This document shows, in pieces, positions 1 to 10,500 of a stretch of DNA of 64,000 nt. The DNA lies in assembly GCF_009939225.1 (NCBI RefSeq), contig NZ_JAACJR010000006.1, forward strand, positions 496,001-560,000. The letters are read 5' to 3'. The stretch is from Sediminibacterium soli (GTDB lineage Bacteria > Bacteroidota > Bacteroidia > Chitinophagales > Chitinophagaceae). The stretch's first letter is position 1; every line of letters begins with the position of its first letter. The notes below the pieces were generated by a model. It was not told the DNA's origin. It ran no database searches and saw nothing but the letters and a program-made list of their open reading frames with translations. The translations under genes were made by a program, and so were the position numbers.

Positions 1-1029
1 CGCAAATTACTGTACGGCCTGCTGGTGCTGGCGGGTGTGGTGGTGGTGGTATTTTTCCTGTTTCAGGGGTTTGGCGATCCGGCGAGGCTGGTACTGGGGC
101 AGTCGGGAGACAGTGCAACCATCAGCAATATCCGCCGGGAACTGGCGCTCGATCAACCCAGGTGGAAACAGTTTGTGTTGTACCTGAACGATGTGTCACC
201 GGTATCGGTTCATACAAAAGAAGAAATCGGCCGCAAACAACTGAAAGGATGGTTTATCGGCGGTGATACCAGGGTGGGCATAAAACTGCCGTACCTGCGC
301 CGTTCCTACCAGACAAAACGGAACGTGGGCGATGTGCTGATGGAAGCGCTTCCCGGCACCATGATCCTGGCATTGGCCGCCATGCTGCTGGCAACCGTGC
401 TCGGTATTTTACTGGGCGTACTGGCCGCCGTTAAAAAAGGCACCTGGATGGATACCGGCTCCCTGTTTGCCAGCGTGCTGGGTATTTCCGCGCCCTCGTT
501 CTTCATGGGCATTGTGCTGGCTTACCTGTTTGGTTTTGTATGGAGTCATTACACCGGTCTGCAGATGACGGGCGGTCTTTTTACCACAGATCCTTTTAAC
601 GGCAGGGAGCTGCAGGTAAAGAACCTGGTGCTGCCTGCTATCACCCTCGGCATACGTCCGCTGGCCATCATTACACAGCTTACCCGCAGCGCCATGCTGG
701 ATACACTGGGGCAGGATTATATCCGCACCGCCTATGCCAAAGGGCTGTCCCGGAAAACGGTTGTCTTCCGCCATGCATTGCGCAATGCGTTGAACCCGGT
801 GGTTACCGCCATCACCGGATGGTTTGCGGAATTACTGGCGGGTGCTTTTTTTGTGGAATATATTTTCGGGTGGAAAGGCATCGGCAAGATCACCGTTGAT
901 GCGCTCGAGAAACTGGATTTTCCGGTTGTTATGGGCAGTGTGCTCGTCACCGCTGCGTTTTTTATCATCGTCAATATTCTGGCCGACCTGTTATATGGTG
1001 TGATCGACCCGAGGGTGAGGGTAGGGTAG
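1..1029 (+). CDS. ABC transporter permease, DppB/OppB family (5' end outside window)
   Basis: Inner-membrane permease of an oligopeptide/dipeptide-type ABC importer. The reading frame is open from base 1 (R-K-L-L-Y-G-L-L...), so the real start lies upstream; a GTG at 25 is only an internal codon. The visible part has an N-terminal membrane helix, a periplasmic stretch of about 85 residues, then the BPD_transp_1 core with several helices. The cytoplasmic EAA loop that contacts the ATPase is recognisable around GQDYIRTAYAKGLSRKTVV followed by HALRNALNP. It ends in DPRVRVG and TAG, typical for DppB proteins. A family 5 peptide-binding lipoprotein at 41258 could be a partner, but it is 40 kb away. 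The family call is firm; the substrate is not known. Confidence 0.88.
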   Translation, partial: RKLLYGLLVLAGVVVVVFFLFQGFGDPARLVLGQSGDSATISNIRRELALDQPRWKQFVLYLNDVSPVSVHTKEEIGRKQLKGWFIGGDTRVGIKLPYLRRSYQTKRNVGDVLMEALPGTMILALAAMLLATVLGILLGVLAAVKKGTWMDTGSLFASVLGISAPSFFMGIVLAYLFGFVWSHYTGLQMTGGLFTTDPFNGRELQVKNLVLPAITLGIRPLAIITQLTRSAMLDTLGQDYIRTAYAKGLSRKTVVFRHALRNALNPVVTAITGWFAELLAGAFFVEYIFGWKGIGKITVDALEKLDFPVVMGSVLVTAAFFIIVNILADLLYGVIDPRVRVG

Positions 1030-1042
1030 GTACATAAAAAAT

Positions 1043-1080
1043 GGTTACAATGTTTACCCCGCCGGGTAAACATTGTAACC
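1043..1080 (-). terminator. Rho-independent terminator of the metal-efflux operon
   Basis: A perfect 17-bp inverted repeat (1043-1059 and 1064-1080) with a 4-base loop. Read on the minus strand it is followed by ATTTTTTATG, so it should end transcription of the efflux operon that stops at 1099. The permease gene converges from the other side and ends 13 bp before it; the stem may also slow that transcript, although no T-run follows on the plus strand. Confidence 0.85.
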
Positions 1081-1098
1081 AAGCAATCATTCTTCCGG

Positions 1099-4000
1099 TC
1101 ATGCGGCGCCAACCCGTTTCAGCAATTTCATATTTCCTCTTTTGTGCATGAATTTGTACACAAGACTGTAGATCACCGGCAATACCAGCAAAGTGAGTAT
1201 GGTTGAGGTGATCAGTCCGCCGATCACCACGATGGCAAGCGGTTTCTGGGTTTCGCTGCCGATGCCGGTACTGATCGCGGCTGGTAACAAACCGATGGCC
1301 GCCATAAGCGCCGTCATCACCACGGGGCGCACGCGCGATATCACACCCGAACGTATGGCTTCATCCAGTTTCATTTTGTCTTCAAGGTTCTTACGGAACA
1401 CGCTGATCAGTATCACCCCGTTCTGGATACATACGCCGAACAGCGCAATAAAGCCTATCCCCGCGCTGATGCTGAAATTGATGCCCGTTACATGCAGCGC
1501 CAGTATGCCGCCGATCAGCGCAAAAGGCACATTGAGTATGGTAAGCAGCGAATCCTTCACATTTCCGAATGCCATAAACAGGATGAGGAAGATCACCAGC
1601 AAACAGATCGGCACTACACGGGCCAGCGTATTGGATGCGCGTATCTGGTTTTCGAACTCGCCGTTCCAGGTGATTTTGTACCCCTCGGGAAGCTGTACAT
1701 GGGCGCCCACTTTCTGCTGCGCTTCCCGGATCGTGCTGCCGAGATCCCGTCCGCGCACCGAGAACTTCACGGCAATGTACCGCATGTTGTTATCGCGATA
1801 GATAAATGCCGGCCCGGTAAGCAATTTGATATCAGCCATATTTTTCAGGGGCACTTTTGCTCCGTCAATACCGGGTACCATCAGGTTCTGTATCCTGTCT
1901 TCGTCTGCACGAAAAACTTCCTGGTATCGGATACGCACATCGAATTTTTTTTCACCCTCATACAACTGCGTGGCGGCTTTGCCGCCGATGGCCATTTCGA
2001 TCACGCTTTGCGCATCTGCCGTATTTACCCCGTAAAAAGCCATTTTGCGCTGGTCGAGTTCGATACGGAACTCCGGCTGTCCCAGGTTTTTGAGAATACC
2101 GAGGTCTTCAACGCCTTTCACCGTTTTTAGCTGTCCCATCACCTCCTTAGCCGCCCTGTCAAGCACCGTGAAGTCAGACCCGAATATTTTCACCGCCAGC
2201 GCCGCGGGCACCCCGGCTACGGCCTCGGCCACATTATCCCGTATGGGCTGCGAATAATTGTAGACAATTCCCGGGAACTTACTTAATTCCTTATCCATAT
2301 CGGCGATCAGATCGTCTACATTGCCTTTTCGTTTCCATTCTTTTGCAGGCTTCAGATCCACCTGTATCTGTACGTTGAAAAAACCTTTCGGATCTGTTCC
2401 GTCGTTTGTTCTTCCCACCTGCGTCAGCGTTTGTTTTACCTCGGGGAATTTCTGCAGTACCTCAACCATCGTTGCCGATAACTTGTTTGCCTCATCGAGC
2501 GATACACTCATGGGCAGTTCCGCTGTAACCCATAAGGCACCTTCGTTCAGCTGCGGAAGAAACTCCGTACCCAGGAATTTTGCCGAGAAAAAACTAAGCG
2601 ACATTACCGCAACGGCAACCAGCAGGCTTTTTTTCTGGTGCCGGTACACCATCCCGAACATTTTCTCCACGCCCTTTTCAAAGAAAGTCACTACAGGATT
2701 GTGCTTCTCTCTTACATTTTTCCGGAGCAGGATACTTGAGAGGGCGGGTACCAGCGTAAGCGTAAACAGCAAAGCGCCCAGCAGGGCAAAACCCAGCGTA
2801 TAGGCAAGCGGTGAAAACATTTTTCCCTCCACTTTCTGGAAGGCGAAGATGGGAATGAGGCAGGTGATGATGATCAGTTTGGAAAAAAAAACAGCCTTGC
2901 CCATTTCGGTGCCTTTTGTTTTGAACAATCCCAGTTTGGCCAGTTTGTTGAACCTCTCCATTCCCACCTCCCTTGCTTTGTGATCGAGTGCAACAAATAA
3001 TCCTTCCACCATCACCACCGCACCGTCGATGATGATGCCGAAATCAACCGCACCCATACTCAGCAGGTTGGCCGTCATGCCTTTTATCCGCATACAGATA
3101 AAGGCAAAGAGGAGAGAAAGCGGGATAACGATACTTACGGTTACCGTTGTACGCCAGTCGGCCATGAACAGCAGCACGATGCAGGTAACGAGGATGATGC
3201 CTTCGAGCAGGTTGTGGATCACTGTTTCCGTACAGAAATCGATCAGGTTGGTGCGATCGTAAAACGTGTTGAGCTTAACATCTTTGGGCAATACGGAATG
3301 GTTCAGTTCATCCACCTTATCGCGTATGCGCTGCAATACTTCCGCGGGGTTTTCTCCCTTGCGCATGACGATGATGCCTTCTATCTGGTTGGCTTCCTTA
3401 TCTCGCGCAACCTGTCCGAGTTTGGGTTTACTGCTCTCCACCACGGTGGCCACGTTGCGCACGAGTATGGGAACATTGCTGATCCGGGTGACAATGATAT
3501 TATTGATCTCATCGATATCATTCAGCAGACCGATGCCCCTTACCACATAGCTCTGCCCGTTTCGGTTGATCACGTCGCCGCCCACATTTACATTGCTTTT
3601 CGCCACCGCGTTGTATACATCCAGCGACGATAAATTGTATTTCGCCAACAGGTTGGGATCCACGCTGATCTCGAATGTTTTTTCTTCGCCGCCAAAACTG
3701 TTTACATCGGCAACACCGGGCACGGATTTAAATTGCCTGTCAAGCACCCAGTTCTGTAAAGTGGTCAGGTCGCGGATGCTTTTGTATTTACCGGTAAGGG
3801 TATAGCGGAATATTTCACCGGTGGGGCCGTAGGGCGGTTGTATATCCGGTTTGATGCCCTCCGGCAGTTCCGCGCCATTGATCCGGCTCATCACCTGCTG
3901 GCGGGCAAAGGCATCGTCCACATCGTCGTCGAATATGAGGCGTATATAGGAAAGCCCGAAGGAAGAAGTGGTGCGGAGATTGGATTTTTTCTGTACGGAA

Positions 4001-4230
4001 TTCAGCACCGTTTCCAGCGGGATGGTGATGAATTTCTCCACTTCCTCCGCGCTGCGGCCCGGCCATTGGGTGATGATGATGATCTGGGTGTTCGTTACAT
4101 CCGGGAATGTTTCGATCGGCGTTTCCCGGTAGCTCCAGATGCCCAGCACCGCAATCACCGCGGTAAGGAAAAAGACCAGGTAACGGTGGCGCAGGGAAAA
4201 ATGTATGATGTTCTTGATGATCTTGTTCAT
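1099..4230 (-). CDS. czcA: Heavy-metal efflux RND transporter, CzcA/CusA family
   Basis: Proton-driven inner-membrane pump of a tripartite RND efflux system exporting metal cations. The length, 1043 aa, is normal. The N-terminus (HRYLVFFLTAVIAVLGIWSY) is the first membrane helix, followed by the family signature ETFPDVTN. The helix 4 motif around residue 400, DFGIIIDGAVVMVEG, resembles the CzcA/CnrA divalent-cation type (Zn/Co/Ni/Cd) more than CusA for Cu/Ag, whose motif has a different pattern. It is the last gene of a minus-strand operon: small secreted protein, outer-membrane factor, adaptor, pump. The gap to the adaptor gene is 36 bp, and a strong terminator follows at 1043-1080. The family is certain; the exact metal is inferred. 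Confidence 0.93.
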   Translation of the reverse strand: MNKIIKNIIHFSLRHRYLVFFLTAVIAVLGIWSYRETPIETFPDVTNTQIIIITQWPGRSAEEVEKFITIPLETVLNSVQKKSNLRTTSSFGLSYIRLIFDDDVDDAFARQQVMSRINGAELPEGIKPDIQPPYGPTGEIFRYTLTGKYKSIRDLTTLQNWVLDRQFKSVPGVADVNSFGGEEKTFEISVDPNLLAKYNLSSLDVYNAVAKSNVNVGGDVINRNGQSYVVRGIGLLNDIDEINNIIVTRISNVPILVRNVATVVESSKPKLGQVARDKEANQIEGIIVMRKGENPAEVLQRIRDKVDELNHSVLPKDVKLNTFYDRTNLIDFCTETVIHNLLEGIILVTCIVLLFMADWRTTVTVSIVIPLSLLFAFICMRIKGMTANLLSMGAVDFGIIIDGAVVMVEGLFVALDHKAREVGMERFNKLAKLGLFKTKGTEMGKAVFFSKLIIITCLIPIFAFQKVEGKMFSPLAYTLGFALLGALLFTLTLVPALSSILLRKNVREKHNPVVTFFEKGVEKMFGMVYRHQKKSLLVAVAVMSLSFFSAKFLGTEFLPQLNEGALWVTAELPMSVSLDEANKLSATMVEVLQKFPEVKQTLTQVGRTNDGTDPKGFFNVQIQVDLKPAKEWKRKGNVDDLIADMDKELSKFPGIVYNYSQPIRDNVAEAVAGVPAALAVKIFGSDFTVLDRAAKEVMGQLKTVKGVEDLGILKNLGQPEFRIELDQRKMAFYGVNTADAQSVIEMAIGGKAATQLYEGEKKFDVRIRYQEVFRADEDRIQNLMVPGIDGAKVPLKNMADIKLLTGPAFIYRDNNMRYIAVKFSVRGRDLGSTIREAQQKVGAHVQLPEGYKITWNGEFENQIRASNTLARVVPICLLVIFLILFMAFGNVKDSLLTILNVPFALIGGILALHVTGINFSISAGIGFIALFGVCIQNGVILISVFRKNLEDKMKLDEAIRSGVISRVRPVVMTALMAAIGLLPAAISTGIGSETQKPLAIVVIGGLITSTILTLLVLPVIYSLVYKFMHKRGNMKLLKRVGAA

Positions 4231-4266
4231 GGTACGCTGTTTGAATGGTCCCCTGAAGGAAATGGG

Positions 4267-5367
4267 TTACTGCTCCAGCAATGCGCGGTAGAAAAGAAGC
4301 TGGTTTCTGCTGATGACCAGGTCGCCTTTTGCCAGGCCCGACGCGATATAGGCGGTGGTGTTCACCGTTTTCAGCACCTGTACCTCGCGTATCTCGAGAC
4401 GGGATCTGTTATGGTACAGCACCACAAACTTCTTGCTGTTGTCAAAGATCACCGCTTCCGAAGGCACACTCACAGCGGTATCCGCTTCCTGGTTAAGAAT
4501 GGTAACGGTGGTGAACATTTCCGGTTTCAGTAAAAAACCTTCATTGGGTATCCTGATCCGCACTTTCATCGCCTTGGTCATGGGGTCCAGCACCTCGCTG
4601 ATCTTGTCGATCTTTGCCCTGAATACTTTGCCGGGGTAAGCGAGTGTGGTTACTTCGGCATCATACCCTTCTTTCACTTTTGGTATATCCGCCTCGAATA
4701 CATTGGCCAGCACCCATACATCGGAAAGATTGGATACGGTAAACAGGCTGCTGCTGTTATCGTTCCGGATATAGTTACCGGCGTTTACATTTTTTTCAAC
4801 GATATAGCCCGCCGCCGGTGCGGTGATATAATACAAGCCGTTGGCATGGGTGCGTCCGCCGCCGTTGATGCGTATCTGGTCGTTCAGTTTTGCATTTGCG
4901 GCCAGTGCTTTCTGGTAATTCTCTTTCGCAATGGTATATTCCCGCTCGCTGCTGATGCCTTTTTCATACAAAGCCTGCTGGTTATCCATTTCGCGTTTGG
5001 CGATGGATACATCGGCATCCGCCTGCCTGAGATCGCTGTAGTTACCGGCAATATCCGCGCTTTTGATCACAGCCAGCACCTGGCCGGCGCTTACTTTGTC
5101 GCCCAGCGATACCTTTACCTCTGTTACCTGCCCGCTGCTGAAGGGAAACAGTTTGATCACTTTGTTCTCGTCAAAACCCACTTCGCCGGATAACCGTAAC
5201 TGGCTGCTGATATGCGAAACCGAAACGGTATCCAGTTTGATGCGCGTTGCCATGGAATCGCTCACAGTGACCGTTTTCGTCGTCACGGCAGGAGCTTGCT
5301 CATGCTGTTTGCACGCAGTAAAAACGACAATGCCTATGAATGCGATGGGGTAGCTTATTCTTTTCAT
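4267..5367 (-). CDS. czcB: Efflux RND periplasmic adaptor (membrane fusion lipoprotein), CzcB-like
   Basis: Adaptor linking the RND pump to the outer-membrane channel. It has 366 aa with a lipoprotein signal: a short hydrophobic segment ending in the lipobox VFTAC, with Cys 19 as the likely lipidated residue. It then shows the usual order: beta-barrel and lipoyl half (LRLSGEVGFDENKV, VSLGDKVSAGQVLAVI), an alpha-helical hairpin (ADVSIAKREMDNQQALYEKG), the second lipoyl half (ITAPAAGYIVEKNVNAGNYI) and a C-terminal barrel. It starts 12 bp after the outer-membrane gene stops, so the two are almost certainly co-transcribed. No long His-rich metal-binding tail is present. Confidence 0.92.
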   Translation of the reverse strand: MKRISYPIAFIGIVVFTACKQHEQAPAVTTKTVTVSDSMATRIKLDTVSVSHISSQLRLSGEVGFDENKVIKLFPFSSGQVTEVKVSLGDKVSAGQVLAVIKSADIAGNYSDLRQADADVSIAKREMDNQQALYEKGISSEREYTIAKENYQKALAANAKLNDQIRINGGGRTHANGLYYITAPAAGYIVEKNVNAGNYIRNDNSSSLFTVSNLSDVWVLANVFEADIPKVKEGYDAEVTTLAYPGKVFRAKIDKISEVLDPMTKAMKVRIRIPNEGFLLKPEMFTTVTILNQEADTAVSVPSEAVIFDNSKKFVVLYHNRSRLEIREVQVLKTVNTTAYIASGLAKGDLVISRNQLLFYRALLEQ

Positions 5368-5379
5368 GTTAGATGGTTG

Positions 5380-6687
5380 TTATTTGATGATGTCGGTGCC
5401 TGCGTAGTAATTGATCGCTTCCTTGGCCAGTTGTTCATTCAGCCGCTGCCGCAGCAACCGTTGCTGCGACGCTGTGTACTCGTTGAAAAAATCAAGGAAT
5501 TCCAACAGACCGATCTGCCTGCGGCGATAGCTGTCTACCACATTGGCATACATGCTGCGGTATTTTTCGTAAAAAGTTTTGTTGGTTGTATTGTCCTGCT
5601 GCAGCGCCAGCAGCCATTTGTTATACGACTCGAAAAGCTGGTTGCGCAGTTCGGTTTCGGCATGAGATACGAGGGTCTCCTGCTGCTTCACGCTGTACTG
5701 TGCGGAGCGTATATTGCCCTGGTTCCTGTTAAATACCGGAATGGGGATGGAGATGCCCAGCCCGAAATAATTGGGCATCGTATTCGAATTGCGGTCAAAA
5801 TTGGGCCCCAGCATAATATCCGGCACGCGCAGCGCTTTCTGGTAAGAGAGGTTCTGCTGCTGGTACAAACCCATCGCCTGTTGCAGCAGGTACGACGGAT
5901 TGTTTTGTTTTGCCGTCTCCAGCAATTCCGGCACGCTGGCCGGTGGCATGGCTGACGGTTGCGGTGCTGTTTCGTCGGGAATAAGGTAGACATTGCTCTT
6001 TACCTGCAGCAGCGTACGCATCTCGGCCTGGTTTTCGGCGATGCTTCTGTCGAGTTCCGCTATGTCCTGGCCCAGTGAAACCGAGAGCGACTGTATACGC
6101 AGGTAGTCTTTCTGTGCAATATTACCGGCCGCAAGCTGGGTCTGCATACCATCCATCAGTACCTTCAGCTGCTGCATTTGCAACAGGTAGGTATTGCGGT
6201 TGGCAACCTGCTGCTGCAGGGTATAAAAATCTGACCGCAACTGGTAGCGCAGGTTGCGCAGCAGGTCCTGCAACTGCAGTTCGCCCATCCTGGCATTGGT
6301 GCCGGCCATATCGATGAGTTTGCCGCGTTTACCAGCGGTTCTGATCAGCTGCTGCAGCTGGATATAATATTGACCGCTGAAGCTTCCGTCGGGATTTTTT
6401 CCATAGGGCAGGAACCTGCCGTTGGCGGCAACTACCTGGTCGGTATTCAGCGTGGGGTTATCCCATTTGCGCGCCTGTTCTATCAGCGCTTTCTGGGCAT
6501 CCACATTGTAATGTGCGGCCAGCAGCAGCAGGTTGCTGTCGAGGAATCTTTTCTCCATGTCAGGCAGGCGCATCCGCAGGGTATCGGAGGGATTGTTCTG
6601 TGCAAATACCGGCAGCGCCATACAGCTGAACAGTACCAGCCCCGCTACGCCCGGAGCCTTGCACCGGCGGGTTATCAGTGAAAACAT
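5380..6687 (-). CDS. czcC: TolC-family outer-membrane efflux protein, CzcC-like
   Basis: Outer-membrane channel of the metal efflux pump, 435 aa, within the usual range. It has a cleavable signal peptide (hydrophobic GVAGLVLFSCMALPVFA, then QNN). The rest is long alpha-helical repeats rich in Gln, Leu and Ala (for example LRSDFYTLQQQVANRN and ELRNQLFESYNKWLLAL), as expected for the two structural repeats that build the TolC tunnel. The SIPIPVFNRNQG segment is a common signature in CzcC-type members. It lies 162 bp downstream of the small secreted protein gene and 12 bp upstream of the adaptor gene. Confidence 0.9.
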   Translation of the reverse strand: MFSLITRRCKAPGVAGLVLFSCMALPVFAQNNPSDTLRMRLPDMEKRFLDSNLLLLAAHYNVDAQKALIEQARKWDNPTLNTDQVVAANGRFLPYGKNPDGSFSGQYYIQLQQLIRTAGKRGKLIDMAGTNARMGELQLQDLLRNLRYQLRSDFYTLQQQVANRNTYLLQMQQLKVLMDGMQTQLAAGNIAQKDYLRIQSLSVSLGQDIAELDRSIAENQAEMRTLLQVKSNVYLIPDETAPQPSAMPPASVPELLETAKQNNPSYLLQQAMGLYQQQNLSYQKALRVPDIMLGPNFDRNSNTMPNYFGLGISIPIPVFNRNQGNIRSAQYSVKQQETLVSHAETELRNQLFESYNKWLLALQQDNTTNKTFYEKYRSMYANVVDSYRRRQIGLLEFLDFFNEYTASQQRLLRQRLNEQLAKEAINYYAGTDIIK

Positions 6688-6849
6688 ACTAATTGATTAT
6701 AGTTGAATAAATAGCCGGCAGAAACACCCTGGCGGCCCGGAACCTGCAGCCGGCACGGAGTCCGGGGTACGCATGCGGTTGTTTAAGACCGCGCACATCT
6801 TTGGCTGACGGCTGCAGCAATACTTCGGCCGTTGACCGGCCGCGGACGA

Positions 6850-7227
6850 TTAGGCTTTTGGCGGGGGAGGATTGATCTCGCGGAGATAGAGATAATCGTA
6901 TGATGGGTTCAAGGCAACCGGCTTATTGTTCCGCACAGCAGGAAGCCCGGGAAGAAAATAAGGTCTGAAATCGATCGCTTCAAAAGAAAGGTGCTTGTGA
7001 AACTGCAGGTCGTGCCCGTCCTGCTGGTCCTGTTCGGGAATGGCGTTCTTGTGTTTCAGTATCACTTCTACCACAAATTCCACAACCGTTTCTGAAATAT
7101 TTATCTCCGGCGCATCTGCGCGTACGGGAATAGGCGTAAAACCCTGCCCGTAAATGCTCAGGTTCAGCAACTGCAAAGCCAGCAGCAGTGTGATAAATTT
7201 GACGATATATCGACGGAATACCACCAT
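6850..7227 (-). CDS. Small secreted His-rich protein heading the metal-efflux operon
   Basis: No characterised family is recognised. The chosen ATG at 7227 gives 125 aa beginning MVVFRRYIVKFITLLLALQL, a clear signal peptide ending near SIYGQ; a longer frame to 7338 would bury this signal, so it is rejected. The mature part (about 95 aa) has scattered possible metal ligands (KHKNAIPEQDQQDGHD, then FHKHLSF) and a Pro-rich end NPPPPKA. It is first on the minus strand before the outer-membrane, adaptor and pump genes and probably shares their transcript. Position and His/Asp content suggest a periplasmic metal-binding accessory protein, which is inference. Confidence 0.65.
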   Translation of the reverse strand: MVVFRRYIVKFITLLLALQLLNLSIYGQGFTPIPVRADAPEINISETVVEFVVEVILKHKNAIPEQDQQDGHDLQFHKHLSFEAIDFRPYFLPGLPAVRNNKPVALNPSYDYLYLREINPPPPKA

Positions 7228-7369
7228 TTCTGAGTGCAAGTTTATTGCGAAAAGTTTTTGGGTTGTGTTAAAGAAAATGAAAACAGGGGAAGAAAAATTG
7301 TTGCATGGTTGCATTGGGTAAATAACTGGCTGATTCAATAGGTTTCTGAATACCTGCGATATTATTTAA

Positions 7370-7429
7370 TTGCCACAGATTACACAGATTGAAAACATTG
7401 TCTGTGCTAATCTGTGTAATCTGTGGCAA
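7370..7429. repeat. Palindromic dispersed repeat (CCACAGATTACACAGATT type)
   Basis: A perfect 21-bp inverted repeat, 7370-7390 and 7409-7429, with an 18-bp loop. The arm contains CCACAGATTACACAGATT, a phrase that recurs as non-coding repeat DNA in many Bacteroidota genomes. It lies between the efflux operon head and secDF, and no reading frame explains it. It could fold as a hairpin on either strand. Confidence 0.8.
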
Positions 7430-7489
7430 CCCTCCGTATGACAATAAAACAATTCAACAGTTTACCCCAACAACCCTATTCAACACGAA

Positions 7490-7515
7490 AAAGCCCGCAA
7501 TCGCTTGCGGGCTTT
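7490..7515 (-). terminator. Rho-independent terminator of secDF
   Basis: An 11-bp stem (AAAGCCCGCAA at 7490-7500 with TTGCGGGCTTT at 7505-7515) and a 4-base loop. On the minus strand it ends in a T-run, 24 bp after the secDF stop codon. Confidence 0.88.
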
Positions 7516-7538
7516 CTATACAAGTTTCAGACCTGAAA

Positions 7539-10500
7539 TCACTTCTTCTCTTTCTTACCCAGCGCCCTGTTCTTGGCAAAATCCACCAGGATGGGAGCTG
7601 CCACGAAAATGGAAGAGTAGGTACCTGTAACCACACCAACCAGCATCGCAAAGGCGAAACCGCGTGTTACTTCGCCACCAAAGATGAAGAGGATCAGGAT
7701 GGTGAGGAATACGGTGAGCGATGTCATGATCGTACGGCTCAGGGTTTCGTTGATCGCACGGTTAATTACCGATGCGTTATCGGCGCCTGTCATTAAACGA
7801 CTGTCCTCACGGATACGGTCATATACGATCACGGTATCATTCATCGAGAAACCGATTACCGTCAGTATCGCTGCAATAAAATGCTGGTCTATCTCCAGCG
7901 GGAACGGTACAATGGAACGGCAATAGCTGAATACGATAAGGGTTACCAGTACATCATGCAGTAACGATACGATCGTGCCAACCGAATACCGCCAGTCGCG
8001 GAAGCGGATAAAGATATACAGACAGATCGCCAGAATACCGAAGGCCACCGCTTTCTGGGCGCCTTTTTTCAGATCGTCGGAGATCGTTGGCAACACGGTT
8101 TGTGAACTCTGTTTGTAATTCTTTTCAAAATCGATAAAGCTCACATTCGCAGGCAGGTGCGGTTTCAGTCCGTTGTACAGCTTCTGTTCAACCAGCGAAT
8201 CGATATTGCTGCCTGTTTCGTGGATCTTATAGGAAGTGGTGATGTTTACCTGGTTCTTGGTATCCACGGTTTTGGTGATTACCGCCTCGCCGAATTCATT
8301 TTTCAGCTCGTCGCGGATCTCGTCAGGACTTACCGTCTTATCGAATTTGATCGTATAGCTGCGTCCGCCGGAGAATTCAACACCCTCGTCGAACCCGTGC
8401 CAGTACGTGCTGATACCGCCGATCAGGATGATGGCAGAGATCACATAAGCCACTTTACGGTATTCGATGAATTTGAAAGATGCATGCTTGAAAATGCGCT
8501 TTGAAATACCGGTGAAATATTCAAAGTGACGGTTCTTGTTGGTGTACCAGTCGGTGATCAGTCTGGATACCATGATACCGCAGAACAGCGACAGCAGGAT
8601 ACCGATGATCTGGGTGGTGGCGAAACCAAGCACCGGTCCTAGACCGAAGTAGGCAAGGATGATCGCGGTCAGTAAGGTGGTAACGTGCGCATCCAGTACC
8701 GGAGACAAGGAACGCTTGTAACCATCCTGAACAGCAAGCGGGTAGCTCTTGCCCTTGGTAAGTTCTTCCTTGATACGCTCAAAGATGATAACGTTTGTAT
8801 CCACCGCCAGGCCAATGGTCAGTACCAGGCCGGCAATACCGGGAGCGGTAAGCGTAAAGCCCAGCGCGCTCAGGATACCGATGGTGAACAGCAGGTTAAG
8901 GATAAGCGCGACATTCGCCACCCAGCCGCCTGTGTTAAAGTACAGCAGCATCAGTGCAAAGATCACGATGAACGATACCAGGAACGACATCGCCCCGCCT
9001 TTGATCGATTCTTTACCTAGTGTTGGTCCCACAGACTGCTGCTGAACGATCTTGGCAGGAGCGGGGAGTTTACCGCTCTCGAGGATCTGTGCCAGATCCT
9101 GCGCTTCCTTTACCGTATAGTTACCGGAGATCTGTGAGTTACCGGTGGTGATCGCTTCGTTTACATTAGGTGCGGAATACACAAAATTATCCAGTACCAC
9201 AGCAATCGGTTTACCTACGTTCCGGCCGGTCATTTTGGCCCAGATAGTGGTGCCGATCTTATCCATGTTCATTTTGATGGCAATACGTCCGCGCTCGTCG
9301 TAGTCCTGCGTAGCGCTGATGCCTTCACCACCCAGTTCGGCCTGGCCGTTATCGAGTGTTTTGATGGCATACAGCGTAAGGATGTCTTTTGCCTTGGGAT
9401 CGTTCAGTTCGGCTTTGCCGTACATGAACACCAGGTTAGACGGAAAACGGTTCTTTACCGCGTCCAGCGCCAGGTAATCATTGAGCGTACCGGTATCTTT
9501 TGAAGCGATATACCCGATCATGGCAGGATAAACCACTTTGCCATCGGAGCCCTGGTAAGGCTGCGCTATCTGCAGTATCCTGCCGATAGGGTTCTCATTC
9601 GCTTTGATCTTAGAAGAGTCTTTTACAGCCCCTGTTTTTGTACCGGATGCTATATTGGAAAGCGTAGCGGTTTTGCTGGTATCGGCCTTGCTGGTATCGG
9701 CGGTTGCTTTGGCAACAGCGGTAGTGTCTGCAGCTGTTACAGTTGTATCCGCTGTTTTAGCGCCGTTAAGGTGTGCCTCGATGGTTTTGTTGGCTTCGGT
9801 GATACCGTTCACCAGGTCGCGGTTCTCGAGCGTGTATACTTCGAAGAACTGCAGGTTGGCGCTTGATTGCAGGTAAGCCCTTACTCTTTCCTTATCGGTA
9901 ACGCCTGCCATCTCGATGTTGATCACACCTTTGGAAGGATCGGGGTTGATATTGTTTGACGATACGCCAAAACGGTCGATCCTGGTACGCAGGATACGGT
10001 AGGTTGTCTGGAAGGCGATATCGGACTGGTCTTTCAGGTAATTGGTAACCGCATCATCGCTGGCATCGATCTTGATCTTGTTATTGCTTCGCGCAGCAAA
10101 GAAAGGAGCGAGTTTGGTGCCGGGACTTGTTCTTGCAAATTCCTCTTTAAAAAGATCGATCAGGTTGGCGCTGGTATTGGCTTTCTTCAAAACAGCATTC
10201 TCGAGCGCCTTATTGAACACAGCGTCTTTGGTGTAATTGGCAAGGGATTTGATCAGTCCGTCAAGACCAACTTCCATTGTCACGCTCATACCGCCCTGGA
10301 GATCCAGACCGAGCATCAGTTCTTTTTCTTTGGCTGAGCTGTAAGTGGTCAGGCCAAATGCCAGTTTCTCGTCTTTGGTGCTGTCGAGCAATCGGCGCAG
10401 CCTGTCTTTTTTAATGTCAGACAGGGAGTCGGCGTAAGCAGCCTGTTGTTCTTTATTGCCGGGATATTTTGCCTCGGGAGCCGGGAATGATTTCATCCAC

